From: Phytopseudomonas argentinensis
Lineage (GTDB): Bacteria > Pseudomonadota > Gammaproteobacteria > Pseudomonadales > Pseudomonadaceae
DNA length: 64,000 nucleotides
Direction of reading: 5' to 3'
Assembly: GCF_900113905.1 (NCBI RefSeq)
Contig: NZ_FORC01000001.1
Location: 1,362,060-1,426,059 of the forward strand
Shown: in pieces, positions 1-8,720 of the stretch
Layout: each line of letters starts with the position of its first letter
How positions within the stretch are numbered: the first letter of the stretch is position 1
Program-made: the position numbers and the translations under genes
Notes under the pieces: generated by a model
Seen by the model: the letters and a program-made list of their open reading frames with translations, nothing else
Told to the model about the DNA's origin: nothing
Database searches by the model: none

Positions 1-78
1 GAGGTCACGAATCCTGTTGTCGGCGTCCAGCAGGCCTGGCTTCTCTGCGCCCTTGGCGCCGTAACGTAGCAGTTTCAT
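1..78 (-). CDS. FAH-family hydrolase, N-terminal fragment (cut by window edge)
   Basis: Only the first 26 codons are inside the window. They open with MKLLRYG and continue with a KPGLLD motif and an IRDL ending, which is the usual N-terminus of fumarylacetoacetate-hydrolase-fold enzymes annotated as ureidoglycolate lyase or 2,4-diketo-3-deoxy-L-fuconate hydrolase. An AAGGA ribosome-binding site lies about nine bases before the ATG. The gene follows the SDR dehydrogenase by 29 bases on the same strand, so it is probably the last known gene of the MFS-SDR-FAH operon. In that setting it would cleave a 2,4-diketo-3-deoxy sugar acid to pyruvate plus a hydroxy acid. The catalytic part is outside the window, so substrate and completeness are unknown. 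Confidence 0.7.
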   Translation of the reverse strand, partial: MKLLRYGAKGAEKPGLLDADNRIRDL

Positions 79-107
79 GTGGGGGTCCTTGTTCAGGTTC
101 AAGACGA

Positions 108-851
108 TCAGATGCTCATGCCGCCATCGATCACGTGCAGCGCACCGGTGGTGTAGGAAGACGCGTCGGAGCCAAGGTACAGCACCAGCCGGGCGATTTC
201 CTCGGCGCTGCCGAGGCGCCCCATGGGCTGGCGGGCGACGAACTGGCCGTATACCTGCTCCTCGGCCACGCCCTGCAGCGCCGCCTGTTCGGCGATGCGC
301 GCACGCAGCGAGGGCGAGTCGACGGTGCCCGGGCAGATCGCGTTGCAGCGAATGCCCTGGCCGATGTAGTCGGCGGCCACCGACTTGGTCAGGCCGACCA
401 CCGCTGCCTTGCTGGCGGTATAGGCGCAGCGGTTGGGCACGCCCTTGATGCTCGACGCCACCGAGGCCATGTTGATGATCGAGCCACCACCGCGGGCCAG
501 CATGCCCGGCAGCGTGGCGCGGATCATCCGGTACATGGCGGTGACGTTGAGCTGCAGCGAGCGCTCCCAGGCGGCCTCGTCGCAGTCCAGAATGCTGCCG
601 GCGTGCACGTAGCCCGCGCAGTTGAACAGCACGTCCACCGCACCGACCTGCTCACTGAGGGCGGCGATGGCCTGGGGCGAGGTAACGTCCAAGTGCAAGG
701 CCGTAAGGCCCGGCACATCCTGCAGTGCTCTGATGTCGATGTCGGTGGCGATCACCTCGGCGCCCGTGGCCCCGAAGGCTCGGGCGCTGGCCAGGCCGAT
801 GCCCTGGCCGGCGGCGGTGATCAGCACGCGTTTGCCGTGCATCTCGCTCAT
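108..851 (-). CDS. SDR-family oxidoreductase, probable 2-keto-3-deoxy sugar-acid dehydrogenase
   Basis: A 247-residue classical short-chain dehydrogenase. The Rossmann glycine motif (TAAGQGIG) is near residue 12, an acidic TDID stretch near residue 37 favours NAD over NADP, NCAG follows, and the Ser / Tyr-x-x-x-Lys catalytic residues are in INMASVAS and AYTASKAA. The C-terminus (FVARQPMGR, then HVIDGGMSI) closely resembles the DHRS6 / 2-keto-3-deoxy-L-fuconate dehydrogenase group. A GGAGAAAGC ribosome-binding site precedes the chosen ATG, and the gene overlaps the MFS stop codon (ATGA). The expected role is oxidation of a 2-keto-3-deoxy sugar acid to the 2,4-diketo acid, which the following FAH enzyme would cleave. 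The exact sugar acid (fuconate, arabonate or xylonate type) cannot be fixed from sequence. Confidence 0.85.
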   Translation of the reverse strand: MSEMHGKRVLITAAGQGIGLASARAFGATGAEVIATDIDIRALQDVPGLTALHLDVTSPQAIAALSEQVGAVDVLFNCAGYVHAGSILDCDEAAWERSLQLNVTAMYRMIRATLPGMLARGGGSIINMASVASSIKGVPNRCAYTASKAAVVGLTKSVAADYIGQGIRCNAICPGTVDSPSLRARIAEQAALQGVAEEQVYGQFVARQPMGRLGSAEEIARLVLYLGSDASSYTTGALHVIDGGMSI

Positions 852-2242
852 GCTTTCTCCAGGGTCAGGCTGCCCGTAGGCGTGGCGACCGGCGTGCGGC
901 TGGGCGTGCCGAGCATGCTGCGCGGGATGGCCATGATCAGCGCGCCGCTGACGAACAGGCAGCCAGCCAGTACGTAGGTGCCGTTGTTGATGTCGCCGGT
1001 CATGGTTTCAGCCATGGCGGTGATCATCGAGCCGGTGAAGCCGGACAGGTTGCCGAACGAGTTGATGATGCCGATGCCGGCCGCCGCGGCGATGCCGGAC
1101 AGCACGGTGCCGGGCAGCGTCCAGTAGATCGGCATCAGGCTGAGGATGCCGGAGGCGGCGACGCTCAGGAACAGTACCGAGAGCACGATGTTATGGGCGA
1201 AGTAGGCGCTGAGCATCAGCCCGACACCGCCGATGAAGGCCGGGATCGCGGCGTGCAGGCGGCGCTCGCCGGTGCGGTTGGAGTGGCGGGCATTGAGCAG
1301 CATCGCCACCGCGGCCACGCCGTAGGGGATGGCGGTCAGCAGGCCGATGTGCAAGCTGCTGGTGATACCGGCGCTCTTGATGATCGACGGCATCCAGAAC
1401 GCCAGCCCGTAGAAGCCGGTGTTGAAGGTCAGCAGGATCAGCACCAGCAACCACACCCGTGGGTTGAGGAAGGCTTCGCTCAGGCGCGACGCCTTGCCGC
1501 TGTTGTCCTGCTGCAGGTTGGCCTTGAGCATGGCCTTCTCTGCCGCGGACAGCCACTTGGCCTTGTCGATGTTGTCGCACAGGCAGACGATCACCACGAC
1601 CGCCATGACGATCGACGGCAGGCCCTCGATCAGCAGCATCCACTGCCAGCCGGACAGCCCGTGCACGCCCTGCATGGCGGTCATCAGCCAGCCGGAAAGC
1701 ATGCCGCCGATGACCAGGCTGATCGGCAGCGCCAGCAGGAAGCCGGACATCACGCGGCTCTGCCGGTGGGTCGGGAACCAGTAGTTGAGGTACAGGATCA
1801 CGCCCGGGAAGAAGCCTGCTTCGCAGATGCCGAGCAGGAAACGCAGGCTGTAGAACATGGTGCTCGACTGGATGCCGAAGAACTGCGCCAGCGGCACGGT
1901 GAAGGCCACGGCCATCGACACCAGCGCCCAGGTCAGCATGATGCGGGCGATCCAGAAGCGCGCGCCGAGGCGGTGCAGCAACAGGTTGCTCGGCACTTCG
2001 AACAGGAAATAGCCCCAGAAGAACATGCTCGCGCCGAGGGCGTAGACGGTGTTGCTGAACTGCAGGTCTTCGAGCATATCCAGCTTGGCGAAGCCGATAT
2101 TGACCCGGTCGAGGTAGGCTGCCATGTAGCACAGCAGCAGGATGGGCAGGATGCGCAAGATGACCTTGCGGTAGGTGCGATCCTCGAAGGAACTGTCGTG
2201 GTCGCGTGCTGGCGCGGCCGATTGCTCGGTACGTGATTGCAT
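848..2242 (-). CDS. MFS transporter, anion:cation symporter type (sugar-acid uptake)
   Basis: A polytopic inner-membrane permease of about 464 residues with roughly twelve hydrophobic segments. The signature DRVNIGFAKLDM after the first helix is typical of the anion:cation symporter branch, which carries tartrate, galactonate, phthalate and similar organic anions. The frame is open further upstream, but those residues are Arg/Cys-rich and unlike a transporter. The ATG at 2242 gives the usual short hydrophilic N-tail and has AAGGG upstream, so it is preferred. It is the first gene of the operon with the SDR and FAH genes. A 21-bp palindrome about 260 bases upstream is a candidate LysR operator. 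The most likely job is uptake of the aldonate degraded by the neighbouring enzymes. Confidence 0.88.
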   Translation of the reverse strand: MQSRTEQSAAPARDHDSSFEDRTYRKVILRILPILLLCYMAAYLDRVNIGFAKLDMLEDLQFSNTVYALGASMFFWGYFLFEVPSNLLLHRLGARFWIARIMLTWALVSMAVAFTVPLAQFFGIQSSTMFYSLRFLLGICEAGFFPGVILYLNYWFPTHRQSRVMSGFLLALPISLVIGGMLSGWLMTAMQGVHGLSGWQWMLLIEGLPSIVMAVVVIVCLCDNIDKAKWLSAAEKAMLKANLQQDNSGKASRLSEAFLNPRVWLLVLILLTFNTGFYGLAFWMPSIIKSAGITSSLHIGLLTAIPYGVAAVAMLLNARHSNRTGERRLHAAIPAFIGGVGLMLSAYFAHNIVLSVLFLSVAASGILSLMPIYWTLPGTVLSGIAAAAGIGIINSFGNLSGFTGSMITAMAETMTGDINNGTYVLAGCLFVSGALIMAIPRSMLGTPSRTPVATPTGSLTLEKA

Positions 2243-2500
2243 GGTGATGACCCTTGGGCATGCGTGCATGCTGATTGTTTTTATTGAAATGGGCTTCGCC
2301 GGGCGGTGCCTGGCGACACTGCGGTTACAGCAGATAAGGCTCCCTGGCTGGTAAGTGGGCCGCCCCGGCAGGCAGCGGCACGCCCCATGGCGCAGCGTTG
2401 TGCAGGGAATCAACGGCCATGGTGCTTACTCGACCGTGGTGACGATGGCCGGTAATCTATGCCGCGGATCGATTCAATCCCAATGGCATTTGCTGATTAA

Positions 2501-2521
2501 TCGATAACGTTGCGTTATCGA
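2501..2521. promoter_or_regulatory. Palindromic operator candidate upstream of the MFS-SDR-FAH operon
   Basis: A perfect inverted repeat, TCGATAAC-N5-GTTATCGA, just after the lysR stop codon and upstream of the MFS operon. It shares the pattern TCRATAAC-N5-GTTATYGA with the palindrome at 3481-3501, on the other side of lysR. The T-N11-A core inside it fits LysR-type binding sites. Binding by the adjacent LysR protein is inferred. Confidence 0.65.
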
Positions 2522-2522
2522 A

Positions 2523-3464
2523 TCAGTCCCGCTCGCGCTGTGCATTAGCGAGCAGGATGTCGGCGAACTCGCGAGCCGGGCCGAGCAGCTGATCGCCCTT
2601 GCGAGTGAGAATCCCGTAGTCCTGGGGCATCAGGTAGAACGGCGTGTCGAGCTTTTTCAGCAGGCCACTTTCCAGGTGCTCGACCACCATGGCCTCGGGC
2701 AACATGCCGATCATCGGCCCGCCCTGCAGAACCTTGAGAAAGGTCTGCATGGAGATGGTGTCGATGGTGTTGCGCGGCACGGCCACCTGCGCCCTGGCGA
2801 ACACTTCTTCCATGCGCCCACGGATCGGCGTGCCCTTGGGGTAGAGAATCCACGGCCAGGTCACCAGTTGCTCCAGGGTCATGGGACCTGCTTCGCACAG
2901 CGGATGGCGGCTATTGACCACGATGCAGAATGGCTCCGGCGCCAGCGGCTGGAAGTCATAGCGCTGCTGCTGGCTCTGTTCGGTGAAGCGGCCGATGGCC
3001 AGGTCCAGGTTGCGCTCTTCGAGCATTTCCATCAGGTGGTCGCTGGTTTGCTCGACCACCTCGATGGCCAGCAGCGGCCAGCGCTGCTTGATCTGCACGA
3101 TGGCCTCGGGCAGGGCCACCGCGGTGGCGGCGAAGATGCCGCCGACTTTCAGATGACCATGGCCGCCGGCACTGAGGTTGTTGATCTGCTCGACGAAGGT
3201 GCGTGCGTCGTTCAAGGCCAGGTGAGCGTAGCGCAGCACCTGGGCACCCAGCGGCGTGGGCTGCATGCTGCGCGGCAAACGCTCGAACACGGCGAAGCCG
3301 AGCAGGCTCTCGATCTCCTTGAGCATCTTGCTCAGCGCCGGCTGGCTGAGGTTCATCTGCTGCGCCGCCAGGTGCATGTTGCGGGTGCGGCCCAGGGTAT
3401 CGAGGAGCGTCAGGTGGCGGAATTTCAGCCAGTTGCAGAAGCTCGAGAACGACAGATCCGACAT
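2523..3464 (-). CDS. LysR-family transcriptional regulator of the sugar-acid locus
   Basis: A 313-residue LysR protein. The N-terminal winged helix-turn-helix spans about residues 15-75 (HLAAQQMNLSQPALSKMLKE is the recognition region), followed by a periplasmic-binding-like effector domain from about residue 100. The overall look recalls GbpR-type regulators of pentose and galactose utilisation. It lies between two catabolic gene sets: the MFS-SDR-FAH operon downstream on the same strand and the dehydratase pair on the opposite strand. Near-identical 21-bp palindromes lie directly on both sides of the gene, one 17 bases upstream of its start. This predicts self-regulation and control of both sets. 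The effector is probably the aldonate or its 2-keto-3-deoxy product. Confidence 0.9.
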   Translation of the reverse strand: MSDLSFSSFCNWLKFRHLTLLDTLGRTRNMHLAAQQMNLSQPALSKMLKEIESLLGFAVFERLPRSMQPTPLGAQVLRYAHLALNDARTFVEQINNLSAGGHGHLKVGGIFAATAVALPEAIVQIKQRWPLLAIEVVEQTSDHLMEMLEERNLDLAIGRFTEQSQQQRYDFQPLAPEPFCIVVNSRHPLCEAGPMTLEQLVTWPWILYPKGTPIRGRMEEVFARAQVAVPRNTIDTISMQTFLKVLQGGPMIGMLPEAMVVEHLESGLLKKLDTPFYLMPQDYGILTRKGDQLLGPAREFADILLANAQRERD

Positions 3465-3480
3465 GGGCAGCTCCAGCGAT

Positions 3481-3501
3481 TCAATAACGTCAGGTTATTG
3501 A
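3481..3501. promoter_or_regulatory. Palindromic operator candidate between lysR and the xylX-like gene
   Basis: A perfect inverted repeat, TCAATAAC-N5-GTTATTGA, in the divergent intergenic region. It is 17 bases upstream of the lysR ATG and 79 bases upstream of the xylX-like ATG. It has the same arm length, spacer length and core (AATAAC/GTTATT against GATAAC/GTTATC) as the palindrome at 2501-2521. Its position suits control of both divergent promoters. Confidence 0.7.
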
Positions 3502-3579
3502 TAATTGAAAATATGCCATTGGAGTTTATCCACATCGCCGCCTAGCGTGCAGCTTTCATGCACCCCGGAATTCATCGCC

Positions 3580-4758
3580 ATGTCGATCCGACTGACTCCT
3601 GAAAACACCCTGCCCGCTGACGCCGCCACGGCCACGCTGATCGGCCGCGCCTGGATTCCCGGCACCGTCGCCGGACCCTCGCCCATCGTGCTGCGCGCTG
3701 ACGGCGTGTTCGACCTGTCCGCCCGCTTCGCCACCCTCAGCCAGTTGCTGGAACTCAATGATCCTCTGCAGGCGGTGCGCGACACGCCCGGCACCTTCGT
3801 CGGCAGCATCGAGGCGCTGCTGGCCAACACCGGCTCCCACGCCGACCCGAGTCAGGCATATCTGCTGGCGCCCGCCGACCTGCAGGTGATCAAGGCCGCC
3901 GGGGTGACCTTCGCCGCCAGCATGATCGAGCGGGTGATCGAGGAGAAAGCCGCCGGCGATGCTGCCAAGGCGCAGAGCGTGCGAGCCATCGTGCGTGACG
4001 CCATAGGCGACAACCTGCGCGCCGTGCAGCCCGGCTCGCCCCAGGCAATGCGCCTCAAGGAGCTGCTGATCGAGCAGAACATGTGGTCGCAATACCTGGA
4101 AGTGGGCATCGGCCCCGATGCGGAGATCTTCACCAAGGCGCCGATTCTGGCCGCGGTGGGCAGCGCCAGCGAGATCGGCATCCACCCGATCTCGCAGTGG
4201 AACAACCCGGAGCCGGAGGTGGTGCTGGCGGTCAACAGCCGCGGGCAAATCCACGGCGCCACCCTGGGCAACGACGTCAACCTGCGCGACGTGGAAGGCC
4301 GCAGCGCCCTGCTGCTCAGCAAGGCCAAGGACAACAATGCCTCCTGCGCCATCGGCCCGTTCATTCGCCTGTTCGATGAGCATTTCGACCTGGACAGCGT
4401 GCGCACCTGCGTGGTCGAGCTGCAAGTCGAAGGCACCGACGGCTACACGCTCAAGGGCTCCAGCTCCATGGACCAGATCAGCCGTGATCCGCAGAACCTG
4501 GCAGGCCAGACGCTCAATGCCTCGCACCAGTACCCCGACGGCTTCCTGCTGTTTCTCGGCACCCTGTTCGCCCCCACCGAGGATCGCGATCACCCCGGCA
4601 GTGGTTTTACCCACAAGATCGGCGACCGCGTGAGCATCAGCAGCCCGCGCCTGGGCGCCCTGCACAATCAGGTGACCACCAGTGACAAGGCCGCCCCCTG
4701 GACCTTCGGCGTTACGGCGCTGCTGAAAAACCTCAGCGCCCGCGGTTTGCTGGGCTAG
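3580..4758 (+). CDS. XylX-like FAH-fold dehydratase (2-keto-3-deoxypentonate dehydratase)
   Basis: A 392-residue FAH-fold protein very close to Caulobacter XylX as remembered. Shared blocks include LKAAGVTFA, SQYLEVAIGPDAEIFTK (here VGIGPDAEIF), WNNPEPEVVL, GNDVNLRD-EGRSALLL, KDNNASCAIGPF and QYPDGF. XylX dehydrates 2-keto-3-deoxy-D-xylonate to alpha-ketoglutarate semialdehyde, which feeds the TCA cycle. The frame is open 25 codons further upstream, but the ATG at 3580 matches the family length and leaves the palindromic operator outside the gene. It is followed after 64 bases by the IlvD/Edd dehydratase, which would supply its substrate. No alpha-ketoglutarate-semialdehyde dehydrogenase is in the window. 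Confidence 0.85.
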   Translation: MSIRLTPENTLPADAATATLIGRAWIPGTVAGPSPIVLRADGVFDLSARFATLSQLLELNDPLQAVRDTPGTFVGSIEALLANTGSHADPSQAYLLAPADLQVIKAAGVTFAASMIERVIEEKAAGDAAKAQSVRAIVRDAIGDNLRAVQPGSPQAMRLKELLIEQNMWSQYLEVGIGPDAEIFTKAPILAAVGSASEIGIHPISQWNNPEPEVVLAVNSRGQIHGATLGNDVNLRDVEGRSALLLSKAKDNNASCAIGPFIRLFDEHFDLDSVRTCVVELQVEGTDGYTLKGSSSMDQISRDPQNLAGQTLNASHQYPDGFLLFLGTLFAPTEDRDHPGSGFTHKIGDRVSISSPRLGALHNQVTTSDKAAPWTFGVTALLKNLSARGLLG

Positions 4759-4822
4759 GTCGTCCGGCCCTGAGCTGACAGCCCGCACGACGCGATTCAT
4801 TCAAGAACAAGAGAAACCCATC

Positions 4823-6607
4823 ATGACCGACCTCAAACGCCCGCTGCGCAGCCAGCAGTGGTTCGATGACCCCAATCACGCCGACATGACCGCCATCTAC
4901 GTCGAGCGCTACATGAACTATGGGCTGACCCGCGCCGAGCTGCAGTCGGGCCGGCCGATTATCGGCATCGCCCAGACCGGCAGTGACCTGACGCCCTGCA
5001 ACCGCCACCACCTGGAGCTGGCCCAGCGGGTCAAGGCCGGCATCCGCGATGCCGGCGGCATTCCCATGGAATTTCCGGTGCACCCCATCGCCGAGCAGAG
5101 CCGTCGCCCTACCGCCGCGCTGGATCGCAACCTGGCCTACCTGGGGCTGGTGGAAATCCTCCACGGCTACCCGCTCGACGGCGTGGTGCTGACCACCGGC
5201 TGCGACAAGACCACCCCGGCCTGCCTGATGGCCGCCGCCACCACCGACCTGCCGGCCATCGTGCTGTCCGGCGGGCCGATGCTCGACGGCCACCACAAGG
5301 GCGAGCTGATCGGCTCGGGCACCGTGCTCTGGCATGCACGCAAGCTGATGGCCGCTGGCGAGATCGACTACGAAGGCTTCATGGAAATGACCACCGCTGC
5401 CTCGCCGTCGGTGGGCCACTGCAACACCATGGGCACGGCCCTGTCGATGAATGCCCTGGCCGAAGCGCTGGGCATGTCGCTGACCGGTTGCGCGAGCATC
5501 CCCGCCCCCTACCGCGAGCGCGGGCAGATGGCCTATGCCACCGGCAAGCGCATCTGCGAGCTGGTCATGCAGGACGTACGCCCCTCGCAGATCATGACCC
5601 GCGAAGCCTTCGAGAACGCCATCGCCGTGGCTTCGGCCCTCGGCGCGTCGAGCAACTGCCCGCCGCACCTGATCGCCATCGCCCGGCACATGGGCATCGA
5701 GCTGAGCCTCGAGGACTGGCAGCGCATCGGCGAAAGCGTACCGCTGCTGGTCAACTGCATGCCCGCCGGCAAGTACCTCGGCGAAGGCTTCCACCACGCG
5801 GGTGGCGTGCCGGCGGTGATGCACGAACTGCAGAAGGCCGGCCGCCTGCACGAAGGCTGCATGACGGTCAGCGGCAGCCGCATCGGCGAGATCGTTGCCG
5901 ACAAGGTGACCGGCAACCGCGAGGTGATCCTGCCTTACGACGAGCCGCTCAAGCACAGCGCCGGTTTCATCGTGCTCAGCGGCAACTTCTTCGATAGCGC
6001 GATCATGAAGATGTCGGTGGTCGGCGAAGCCTTCCGCAAGACCTACCTGTCCGAACCCGGCAAGGAAAACAGCTTCGAGGCGCGGGCCATCGTCTTCGAG
6101 GGCCCCGAGGACTACCACGCGCGCATCAACGACCCGGCGCTGGATATCGACGAGCGCTGCATCTTGGTGGTGCGCGGCGCCGGGCCGGTGGGTTACCCGG
6201 GCAGCGCCGAGGTGGTCAACATGGACCCGTCGGCGGCACTGATCAAACAGGGCGTGACCTCCCTGCCGTGCCTGGGTGATGGCCGGCAGAGCGGCACCTC
6301 GGCCAGCCCGTCGATCCTTAACATGTCGCCGGAAGCGGCAGTGGGCGGCGGCCTGGCGCTGCTGCAGACCAACGACGTGCTGCGCGTCGACCTCAACGCC
6401 CGCTCGGTGAACCTGCTGATCGACGACGAGGAGATGCAGCGTCGCCGCGCCGCCTGGAAGCCGAGCTACCCGGCCTCGCAAACGCCGTGGCAGGAACTGT
6501 ACCGGCAACTGGTCGGCCAGCTCTCCACCGGCGGCTGCCTGGAACCGGCCACCCTGCACATGCGCATCATCGCGCGCAGCGGCGGCATGCCGCGTCATTC
6601 ACACTAG
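4823..6607 (+). CDS. IlvD/Edd-family aldonate dehydratase (arabonate/xylonate type)
   Basis: A 594-residue member of the IlvD/Edd dehydratase family, in the sub-branch of L-arabonate and D-xylonate dehydratases. Three cysteines in the expected cluster-ligand contexts are visible: Cys59 in DLTPCNRHH, one in TTGCDKTTPA (about residue 127) and one in GHCNTMGTA (about residue 200). This spacing is the [2Fe-2S] arrangement of arabonate dehydratase. The reaction is loss of water from an aldonate to give the 2-keto-3-deoxy acid, the common substrate of the XylX-like and SDR enzymes encoded nearby. It is co-directional with the xylX-like gene and is followed by a strong terminator at 6627-6664. The true substrate could be L-arabonate, D-xylonate, L-fuconate or D-galactonate. 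Confidence 0.87.
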   Translation: MTDLKRPLRSQQWFDDPNHADMTAIYVERYMNYGLTRAELQSGRPIIGIAQTGSDLTPCNRHHLELAQRVKAGIRDAGGIPMEFPVHPIAEQSRRPTAALDRNLAYLGLVEILHGYPLDGVVLTTGCDKTTPACLMAAATTDLPAIVLSGGPMLDGHHKGELIGSGTVLWHARKLMAAGEIDYEGFMEMTTAASPSVGHCNTMGTALSMNALAEALGMSLTGCASIPAPYRERGQMAYATGKRICELVMQDVRPSQIMTREAFENAIAVASALGASSNCPPHLIAIARHMGIELSLEDWQRIGESVPLLVNCMPAGKYLGEGFHHAGGVPAVMHELQKAGRLHEGCMTVSGSRIGEIVADKVTGNREVILPYDEPLKHSAGFIVLSGNFFDSAIMKMSVVGEAFRKTYLSEPGKENSFEARAIVFEGPEDYHARINDPALDIDERCILVVRGAGPVGYPGSAEVVNMDPSAALIKQGVTSLPCLGDGRQSGTSASPSILNMSPEAAVGGGLALLQTNDVLRVDLNARSVNLLIDDEEMQRRRAAWKPSYPASQTPWQELYRQLVGQLSTGGCLEPATLHMRIIARSGGMPRHSH

Positions 6608-6626
6608 GGGCCTGTCAGCCGACATG

Positions 6627-6664
6627 AAAAAGGGGCGCACCTTCCCAGGTGCGCCCCTTTTTTT
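6627..6664. terminator. Bidirectional Rho-independent terminator
   Basis: A GC-rich stem (AAAGGGGCGCACCT / AGGTGCGCCCCTTT) with a short loop is flanked by an A run on the left and a T run on the right. It can end both the dehydratase operon (+) and the convergent permease gene (-). Confidence 0.9.
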
Positions 6665-6681
6665 CGCTCACAGGGTTGCGC

Positions 6682-8094
6682 TCAGCCTGCGAGCTTCTTC
6701 GCCGCGCGCAGGTGCACCATCACGCCCAACGCGACAACAACAGCCGCGGCGGCGCCGGTAGAGATGACCAGCACCTGGTATTCCTCGACGAACGCCATGG
6801 TCACCAGGGAGCCGACGATGAACAGGATCACCAGGTAGGTCAGCCAGGGGAACAGCCACATTTTCAGGCGGATGTCCTTGCCCTCGGCTTCCAGCTTGCG
6901 GCGCATCTTCAGTTGCGAGAAGGCGATCACCAAGTACACCAGCAGGGCGATCATGCCGGTGGTGTTCATCAGGGTGTCGAGCACGTCTTTCGGGCGCAGG
7001 GTTTCGCTGAAGTTGATCAGCGCCACGAAGATGGCCACCGAGCAGGAAGCGATGATCGCAAACACCGGCACGCCGGTCCCGGTACGGGTGATCTTCAGGA
7101 AGCGCGGCGCGTCGCCACGGGTGGACAGCGAGAACAGCATGCGCGAGGCGGTGTAGTGGGCGGAAATCATGCAGCTGCTCACCGAGGTCAGCACCACGAA
7201 GTTCATCACCAGCTCGGCGTAGGGAATGCCCAGCAGCTCCAGGGTGCGGCGGTAGGAACCGTAGCCAGACTGCGCCATCAGCGGGTCGTTCCAGGGCACC
7301 AGGCAGACGATCAGGAAGATCGAGCCGATGTAGAACAGGCACACCCGCCAGACCACCGAGTTGGTCGCCTTGACGATCTGGTTGGCCGGATCCTTGGCTT
7401 CCGAGGCGGCGATGGTGACGATCTCGGCGCCGAGGAAGGCGAACATCACGCCGAGGATGGCCACCACCACCGACTCGATACCGTTGGGCATGAAACCCTG
7501 TGCGGTCAGGTTGCTGAAGCCGCGCGTCTCGCCGGTCGGCCACAGGCTGAGCACCGCCAGGGTGCAGACCGCCAGGAAGCAGATAATCGCCACCACCTTG
7601 ATCAGCGCGAACCAGAACTCGAACTCGCCGTAGTGTTTGACGTTGAAGAAGTTGATGCTGATCAGCACCAGGGTGGCCGTCAGCACGAAGACGTTGACGC
7701 TGACTTCCGGGAACCAGCCGTTGAGAATGGTGCCCGCCACGTAGGCTTCCCAGGCCATCAGGATGACCCAGAACCACCAGTACAACCAGCCGATGGTGAA
7801 ACCGGCCCAGCGGCCGATGGCGCGCTCGGCGTAGGTGGAGAACGAGCCGGTGTCCGGCGAGGAGGTGGCCATCTCACCGAGCATGCGCATGATCAGCACC
7901 ACCAGGATGCCGCCCGCCAGGTAGGCCAGTACCGCTGCCGGCCCGGCGCTGTGGATCACGCTGCCGGAACCGACGAACAACGCCCCGCCGATCACACCGG
8001 CGATGGACATCATGGTGAGGTGCCGGGGCTTCAATGACGCACTGAGCTTGCTCTCAGGCTCCTGCTTTGCCTGTTCGGCTGATACCGCATCCAT
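6682..8094 (-). CDS. APC-superfamily amino-acid permease (GABA permease-like)
   Basis: A 470-residue inner-membrane permease with about twelve hydrophobic segments. The opening (LKPRHLTMMSIAGVIGGALFVGSG) is the TM1 signature of the amino-acid transporter family that includes GabP, CycA and AroP. The following EMATSSPDTGSFSTYA and the GWLYWWFWV segment favour a GABA-permease-like protein. The ATG at 8094 is chosen because AGAGG precedes it and the N-tail is then the usual length; the 55 residues upstream in frame look non-coding. No catabolic partner (gabT or gabD) is adjacent, so the substrate is open. It terminates at the shared hairpin at 6627-6664. Confidence 0.88.
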   Translation of the reverse strand: MDAVSAEQAKQEPESKLSASLKPRHLTMMSIAGVIGGALFVGSGSVIHSAGPAAVLAYLAGGILVVLIMRMLGEMATSSPDTGSFSTYAERAIGRWAGFTIGWLYWWFWVILMAWEAYVAGTILNGWFPEVSVNVFVLTATLVLISINFFNVKHYGEFEFWFALIKVVAIICFLAVCTLAVLSLWPTGETRGFSNLTAQGFMPNGIESVVVAILGVMFAFLGAEIVTIAASEAKDPANQIVKATNSVVWRVCLFYIGSIFLIVCLVPWNDPLMAQSGYGSYRRTLELLGIPYAELVMNFVVLTSVSSCMISAHYTASRMLFSLSTRGDAPRFLKITRTGTGVPVFAIIASCSVAIFVALINFSETLRPKDVLDTLMNTTGMIALLVYLVIAFSQLKMRRKLEAEGKDIRLKMWLFPWLTYLVILFIVGSLVTMAFVEEYQVLVISTGAAAAVVVALGVMVHLRAAKKLAG

Positions 8095-8720
8095 AGAAGG
8101 ACTACCTCTTATTGATTTTGCTGGAAACAGTTGAAGCCGGGCCGCTGCGCACGACGCTATGCGGCGCGCCAGCAGGCTTCGCTGTGTGATCGCTGTCCAT
8201 GTGAGCGTTTCCGGATCCGGCGAACCGGCCTCGGGCAACAGTTCCTTGCCGAAATCCATCCGGTTGAAGCAGAGAAAGCTCCGTCACTACCCTGACTGCC
8301 GAGCCATTTACCGCAGCGGTGCTACCTGAGAAAACGCCGGCGCACCGGTTTGAATGTTCGTTTTACTCCACAACTCGATCGAAACCAGGCCCTATTCAGC
8401 TCAGCGTTCGCTGCTGAAACCAGTGCCACCAACAGGTGAAAATCCCTGCAGAGATCGCCACCAACGCGATTAATCCACCCTCGCACAGGCGAATGAAACC
8501 CGTTCGTTAAATTCAACGGGGCCGGATGGTAACGGAAAATTTCCATTTGGGAATACTCCGCGCATGCAACGGACGGATGGGCGGCAGTGGCAACGCTGGC
8601 GGTATCCGAGCCTGGTTTGCCTCATCGGTCCAGCTCTGAGAGCATGAACAGCCTGTGTGCTTAGCACTTCAGATCGGCGACAACTCGATGTCTCTGCCAG
8701 ACCTCAACAAGGACGTCTTC
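8095..8720. other. Intergenic region, no gene recognised
   Basis: This divergent gap of about 0.6 kb holds the upstream regions of the permease (-) and the MetAP-like gene (+). Short open frames exist on both strands, but none has a good ribosome-binding site or a recognisable product. An in-frame extension of the MetAP-like gene (starts at 8655 or 8688) remains possible. No convincing promoter or repeat was identified. Confidence 0.5.

Noticed and set aside
4733..6598. Long open frame (621 codons) on the minus strand opposite the IlvD/Edd gene
   Set aside because: It is the high-GC shadow of a clear enzyme gene; the product is His/Ala/Gly/Arg-rich, matches nothing and lacks a ribosome-binding site.
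8102..8667. Several 60-75-codon frames on the minus strand upstream of the permease
   Set aside because: No start signals, and the frames overlap one another; nothing supports expression.
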